Shown: piece by piece, positions 14,561 to 17,595 of the stretch | Numbering within the stretch: the first letter of the stretch is position 1 | Layout: each line of letters opens with the position of its first letter | Assembly: GCA_036389715.1 (NCBI GenBank) | Contig: DASVWH010000195.1 | Coordinates: forward strand, 1-17,595 | Length of the DNA: 17,595 nt | Reading direction: 5' to 3' | Source: DASVWH01 sp036389715 | GTDB taxonomy: Bacteria; Acidobacteriota; Blastocatellia; Pyrinomonadales; Pyrinomonadaceae | Made by a program: the position numbers and the translations under genes | The notes under the pieces: generated by a model | Told to the model about the DNA's origin: nothing | Databases searched by the model: none | The model's input: only the letters and a program-made list of their open reading frames with translations

Positions 14561-16057
14561 ATGTGGCATCCCAAAGATTCAATCCGTCATTCGATTCCAG
14601 AGACGCGCTGGCCGACGGCCGAAGAGGCCGCGCAATCGCTGCTCTTCCGGCCAATTCAAATCGGCAGCCTGAGCCTCTCAAGCCGCACCTGGGTCCCGGC
14701 GATGGTTCCCTGGCGCGCGACCGAAGACGGCTTTGTGACGCGCGATAACCTAGACTGGTACGGGCGATTCGCGGAGGGGCAGCCGGGCGCTCTGGTCGTC
14801 GAAGCGACCGGCGTGCGCGACGTTGCGAGCGGGCCGCTGCTCAGAATCGGGCACGACCGTTACCTTGCGGGCCTGCGTCAGCTGGTCGAAACCGTGCGGC
14901 GCGCGAGCGCGGGACGGACGCGCCTCTTCATCCAGCTGATAGATTTTCTCGCCGTCAAACGACGCCCCGACAGGACCAAATTCTTCGACCGCTTTCTCAC
15001 CCTCAAGGAGCGCCATCGTCATGCCCTGGCCGAAGCGACCGCTGATCGAAGCTGGCTTGCAAGGGACGATGCCGAGCTGCGCGCCATGCTCAAGTCAGCG
15101 CCGGATGATTTGCTCGCGCTGGTCCTGGACGAAAGGGAGCTGGAATCGCTTGAGTTCGGCTATCGCGAGCGCGTCTCGGACACGCACCTTGCGCACATAC
15201 GCGAGCTGCCGCAGGTGCTGCCGGAGATTTTCGCCGCCGCCGCCGGGCGCGCGCGCGAGGCAGGGTTCGACGGCGTCGAACTGCACTATGCGCATGCCTA
15301 CACGATGGCCTCTTTCCTGAGCGCGCGCAATAGGCGCGAGGACGGCTACGGCGGCGCGAGAGAGCATCGCCTGCGTCTGCCGCTGGAGGTCTACAGGGCT
15401 GTCCGCGAGCGCGTCGGAGCGGATTACGTCGTCGGCACGCGCTTTTTGGCCGACGAGGTGATCGAGGACGGAAACCGTATTGACGACGCGAGCTATTTCG
15501 GCGTCGAGTTTGCCCGCGCGGGCTTCGATTATCTCTCCATCTCGAAGGGCGGCAAGTTCGAGGACGCGAAGCAGCCGAAGGTCGGGCAGGCCGTCTATCC
15601 TTACACTGGGCCGAGCGGCTACGAGTGTATGCCGACCGTTATCTCGGACGAGCGCGGGCCGTTCGCGCGCAATGTCCCGCTCGTCGCCGCCATTAAGCGC
15701 GCCGTCAACGCCGCGGGCTTTCAGACACCGCTCGTCGCGGCTGGCGGCATCACCACCTTCGAGCAGGCCGAGGGCATTCTGCGGCGCGATGAAGCCGACA
15801 TCGCCGGACTCGCTCGCCAGGCGCTCGCCGACCCCGACTGGTTTCTCAAAGTAAGGCTCGGACGCGGGCAGGAGGTCCGCCGCTGCACGTACACGAATTA
15901 TTGTGAGGGGCTGGACCAGACTCACAAGCAGGTCACGTGCAAGCTCTGGGACCGCGTTGGTCTGGATGAGCCGGGAGTCACGCTTAGCCGTGACGGCAAG
16001 CGCAGGCTCGTGCCGCCCGCCTGGCAGCGCGCGGTCGGCAGTAATGGTCAGGACTGA
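14561..16057 (+). CDS. Old Yellow Enzyme-family NADH:flavin oxidoreductase, atypical
   Basis: A 498-residue FMN TIM-barrel protein. The barrel starts at SLLFRPIQIGSLSLSSRTWVPAM and includes ELH242YAHAYTMASFLSARNRREDGYGG. It ends with PLVAAGGITTFEQAEGILR and the flavin-phosphate region ADIAGLARQALADPDWFLK. Two features are odd. The usual QLxHxGR segment is replaced by QLID128FLAVKRRP, followed by a long insertion before the HYAHAY strand. The C-terminus holds a CTYTNYCEGLDQTHKQVTC cysteine cluster (C442, C448, C460), somewhat like the iron-sulfur region of dienoyl-CoA reductase relatives. It may reduce an enone or enoyl-CoA substrate, which is not identifiable from sequence. ATG 14561 is preferred to a GTG at 14465 because the extra 32 residues look unlike any domain. 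It diverges from kynU and its 3' end overlaps the flavin monooxygenase gene by 10 bp. Confidence 0.84.
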   Translation: MWHPKDSIRHSIPETRWPTAEEAAQSLLFRPIQIGSLSLSSRTWVPAMVPWRATEDGFVTRDNLDWYGRFAEGQPGALVVEATGVRDVASGPLLRIGHDRYLAGLRQLVETVRRASAGRTRLFIQLIDFLAVKRRPDRTKFFDRFLTLKERHRHALAEATADRSWLARDDAELRAMLKSAPDDLLALVLDERELESLEFGYRERVSDTHLAHIRELPQVLPEIFAAAAGRAREAGFDGVELHYAHAYTMASFLSARNRREDGYGGAREHRLRLPLEVYRAVRERVGADYVVGTRFLADEVIEDGNRIDDASYFGVEFARAGFDYLSISKGGKFEDAKQPKVGQAVYPYTGPSGYECMPTVISDERGPFARNVPLVAAIKRAVNAAGFQTPLVAAGGITTFEQAEGILRRDEADIAGLARQALADPDWFLKVRLGRGQEVRRCTYTNYCEGLDQTHKQVTCKLWDRVGLDEPGVTLSRDGKRRLVPPAWQRAVGSNGQD

Positions 16058-17178
16058 ACGGCACGCTCATATGCCGCGATGAACTCGGGGTCGCGCCTCT
16101 TCAGGTTTTCGTAGTCAATCTTTTTACTGCGCGTCATCAGCTTGTAGGCGAAGGGCAGGGGACTCAAGGACATGTAGTCGCGCACGTTCTCGAACCAGAT
16201 GAGGCTTTCGTGGGCCGCCTCCTGATACTCTTCGATGACGGGCTTGCGCACGCGCTCAAACTCCCGGAGCGCCTCTTCCACGCCCGCCGTTTCGGTCAAG
16301 CACCTGTAGAGCGCGATGGCATCTTCGAGCGCGAGCTTCGTGCCTGAGCCGATGGAGAAGTGCGCGGTGTGCAGCGCATCGCCGAGCAGCACGACATTAA
16401 GATGGCTCCAGCGCCTGTTCCTGACGTTGACGAAGTTGATCCACTTCGAGTTGTTGGAGAGCAGCGGCTGGCCGTCCAGGTCTTCGCGGAAGACCCGGGC
16501 CAGGTAGGCGCGCGTCTCTTCATCCGACATCCGGTCGAAACCAGCCTGCCGCCAGGTCTCTTCGTCACACTCGACGATGAAGGTGCTCGTTTGCCGGTTG
16601 AACTTGTAGGAGTGCGCGGCGAAGACGCCCGCCTCCGATTCGCGGAAGGTCAGCGTCAGCCCGTGAAAGAGCCGCTTCGTCCCGTACCAGATATACCTGT
16701 TCTTGCGCACGCTCAACTCCTGTTGAAAGAAGTTTGCGTACCTCTGCCTGACCGTCGAGTTGATGCCGTCCGCGCCGATGAGCAGGTCGCTCTCTGCTCT
16801 CAGGTCTTCCACGTCCGCGACCTCCGCACGAAAGCGCAAGTCCACGCCGAGCTCCCGGCAGCGTTGCTGTAGAATGCGCAGCAGCTCTATCCGCGCGATG
16901 CCGGAAAAGCGATTGCCGCGAATCGTAATCTTTTGCCCGCGGTGGACCACGTCCACGTTGTCCCACATCTCGAACCTGTCTGTGATCGCGGCGTAGGACT
17001 CGTAATCATTCTCTTTGAGATAAGAGAGCGTCTTGTCCGAGAAGACGACGCCCCAGCCGAAGGTGTCGTCGGGCGCGTTCCTCTCCGCGACCGTTATCAG
17101 GTGGGCCGGATGATGCTTCTTCATCAGGAGCGCGAAGTACAATCCGGCGGGCCCGCCGCCGATGATGTTGATCCTCAT
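16048..17178 (-). CDS. FAD-dependent aryl-CoA monooxygenase, like N-terminal half of 2-aminobenzoyl-CoA monooxygenase/reductase
   Basis: A 376-residue flavoprotein hydroxylase. The FAD dinucleotide motif GGGPAG is at residues 7-12, the middle DLLIGADGINSTVR matches the DG motif, and G266-D267 lies in LLGDALHTAHFSIGSGTK. The segments FGWGVVFSDKTL, RYIWYGTKRLFHGLT, TSTFIVECDEETW, FSIGSGTKLALEDAIAL and KLMTRSKKIDYENLKRRD are, from my knowledge of the family, characteristic of salicylyl-CoA 5-hydroxylase and the monooxygenase half of 2-aminobenzoyl-CoA monooxygenase/reductase. They are not typical of kynurenine 3-monooxygenase. Those better-known relatives are often fused to a C-terminal OYE domain of about 400 residues. 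Here the protein ends at the domain border. It sits six bases after an acyl-CoA dehydrogenase stop codon, so the two form an operon. The exact substrate (anthraniloyl-CoA or salicylyl-CoA) is undetermined. Confidence 0.88.
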   Translation of the reverse strand: MRINIIGGGPAGLYFALLMKKHHPAHLITVAERNAPDDTFGWGVVFSDKTLSYLKENDYESYAAITDRFEMWDNVDVVHRGQKITIRGNRFSGIARIELLRILQQRCRELGVDLRFRAEVADVEDLRAESDLLIGADGINSTVRQRYANFFQQELSVRKNRYIWYGTKRLFHGLTLTFRESEAGVFAAHSYKFNRQTSTFIVECDEETWRQAGFDRMSDEETRAYLARVFREDLDGQPLLSNNSKWINFVNVRNRRWSHLNVVLLGDALHTAHFSIGSGTKLALEDAIALYRCLTETAGVEEALREFERVRKPVIEEYQEAAHESLIWFENVRDYMSLSPLPFAYKLMTRSKKIDYENLKRRDPEFIAAYERAVQS

Positions 17179-17184
17179 GCGTTC

Positions 17185-17595
17185 TTACTCTTTCAACAAC
17201 TGGCCCGCGATGATGAGCTTCTGAATCTCCGACGTGCCCTCGTAGATGCGCAGTGCGCGCACGTCCCTGTAGAGCCGTTCGACGACGTGGCCGCGCACGA
17301 GGCCCGCCCCGCCGTGAATCTGGAGCGCGCTGTCTATGATGCGGCCCGCCGCTTCCGTCGCGTAGAGCTTGGCCTGGCTGGCCTGGCGCGTGACGCGCTC
17401 CGCGCCCGTGTCTTTCAGGTAAGCGGCGCGATAGACGAGCAGGCGTGCGGCGTCCAACTCCGTCGCCATCTCGGCCAGCTTCTCCTGAATCAACTGGTGC
17501 TCGGCGATGGGCCGTCCGAACTGGCGACGGCTCCGGCTGTAAGCTATCGCTTCGTCGAGCGCACGGCGGGCCATCCCGCAGGCGGCCGCGCCGAC
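17185..17595 (-). CDS. Acyl-CoA dehydrogenase, C-terminal part (N-terminus beyond window)
   Basis: About 136 codons of the C-terminal helical domain are visible. AYSRSRRQFGRPIAEHQLIQEKLAEMA is the standard ACAD helix region. ALQIHGGAGLVRGHVVERLYRDVRALRIYEGTSEIQ follows, where the glutamate in YEGT is the catalytic base position of short- and medium-chain dehydrogenases. The protein ends GQLLKE. It oxidises an acyl-CoA to the enoyl-CoA with electrons passing to an electron-transfer flavoprotein. Chain specificity cannot be judged. Its stop codon is six bases before the aryl-CoA monooxygenase ATG, and the end of this gene provides the ribosome-binding context for that start. The tight coupling suggests a role in the ring-opening or beta-oxidation steps of the same aromatic pathway. 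Confidence 0.93.
   Translation of the reverse strand, partial: VGAAACGMARRALDEAIAYSRSRRQFGRPIAEHQLIQEKLAEMATELDAARLLVYRAAYLKDTGAERVTRQASQAKLYATEAAGRIIDSALQIHGGAGLVRGHVVERLYRDVRALRIYEGTSEIQKLIIAGQLLKE

Noticed and set aside
13185..14672. Long plus-strand open frame of about 495 codons antisense to kynureninase
   Set aside because: It lies opposite a gene with clear catalytic motifs, encodes Arg/Asp/Gly-rich sequence without domain character, and is typical of GC-rich shadow frames.
15095..15925. Minus-strand open frame of 276 codons inside the OYE gene
   Set aside because: The opposite strand encodes a recognisable flavin barrel, and the antisense protein has no recognisable motif.
16048..17178. 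Kynurenine 3-monooxygenase as identity for the flavin monooxygenase
   Set aside because: Tempting because of the neighbouring TDO and KynU, but the GSGTKLALEDAIAL and TRSKKIDYENL segments and overall length fit aryl-CoA monooxygenases. A C-terminal membrane anchor, seen in many KMOs, is absent.

Overview
The window is GC-rich, gene-dense bacterial chromosome. It holds two housekeeping genes (dnaG primase, mutS2), a redox gene pair, and a catabolic region for tryptophan and aromatic acyl-CoA compounds. Codon usage, GC content, AT-rich low-complexity intergenic islands and the gene repertoire suggest an aerobic heterotroph, perhaps an acidobacterium of the Blastocatellia type. That placement is an impression and not a result. 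No rRNA, tRNA, CRISPR array, transposase or integrase was seen.

Layout. Positions 1-4070, minus strand: a small EamA-like membrane protein, then mutS2, then the 5' two thirds of dnaG (cut by the window edge). Positions 4275-8775, plus strand: a secreted protein with an Ig-like domain and one CxxCH haem motif, followed by an 867-residue fusion of a NapH/NosR-like membrane iron-sulfur protein, a helical region and a cyclic-nucleotide-binding domain. A 24-bp-stem terminator closes this unit. Positions 8853-10989, minus strand: a benzoate/2-aminobenzoate-type CoA ligase followed by a hotdog thioesterase. Positions 11368-12117, plus strand: an endolysin-like M15 peptidase without a signal peptide. 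Positions 12170-14351, minus strand: kynureninase then tryptophan 2,3-dioxygenase. Positions 14561-16057, plus strand: an atypical Old Yellow Enzyme-family oxidoreductase, overlapping tail to tail with a minus-strand flavin monooxygenase (16048-17178). That gene is preceded in its operon by an acyl-CoA dehydrogenase that runs off the right edge.

How the genes fit together. TDO and kynureninase convert tryptophan to anthranilate, with a formamidase step not seen here. A benzoate-type CoA ligase could activate anthranilate. The flavoprotein at 16048-17178 matches the N-terminal half of 2-aminobenzoyl-CoA monooxygenase/reductase and salicylyl-CoA 5-hydroxylase, so it could dearomatise or hydroxylate the CoA thioester. 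The OYE protein is a candidate for the missing reductase half. Acyl-CoA dehydrogenase and thioesterase suit downstream steps. The best candidate for an undescribed system is therefore a tryptophan-to-anthraniloyl-CoA pathway with a split monooxygenase/reductase. The second is the redox pair in which a membrane iron-sulfur protein carries a cyclic-nucleotide sensor domain.

Two intergenic spacers within minus-strand operon-like pairs (9264-9451 and 13028-13140) are filled by AT-rich low-complexity elements. These have short tandem units on one arm and inverted copies on the other.
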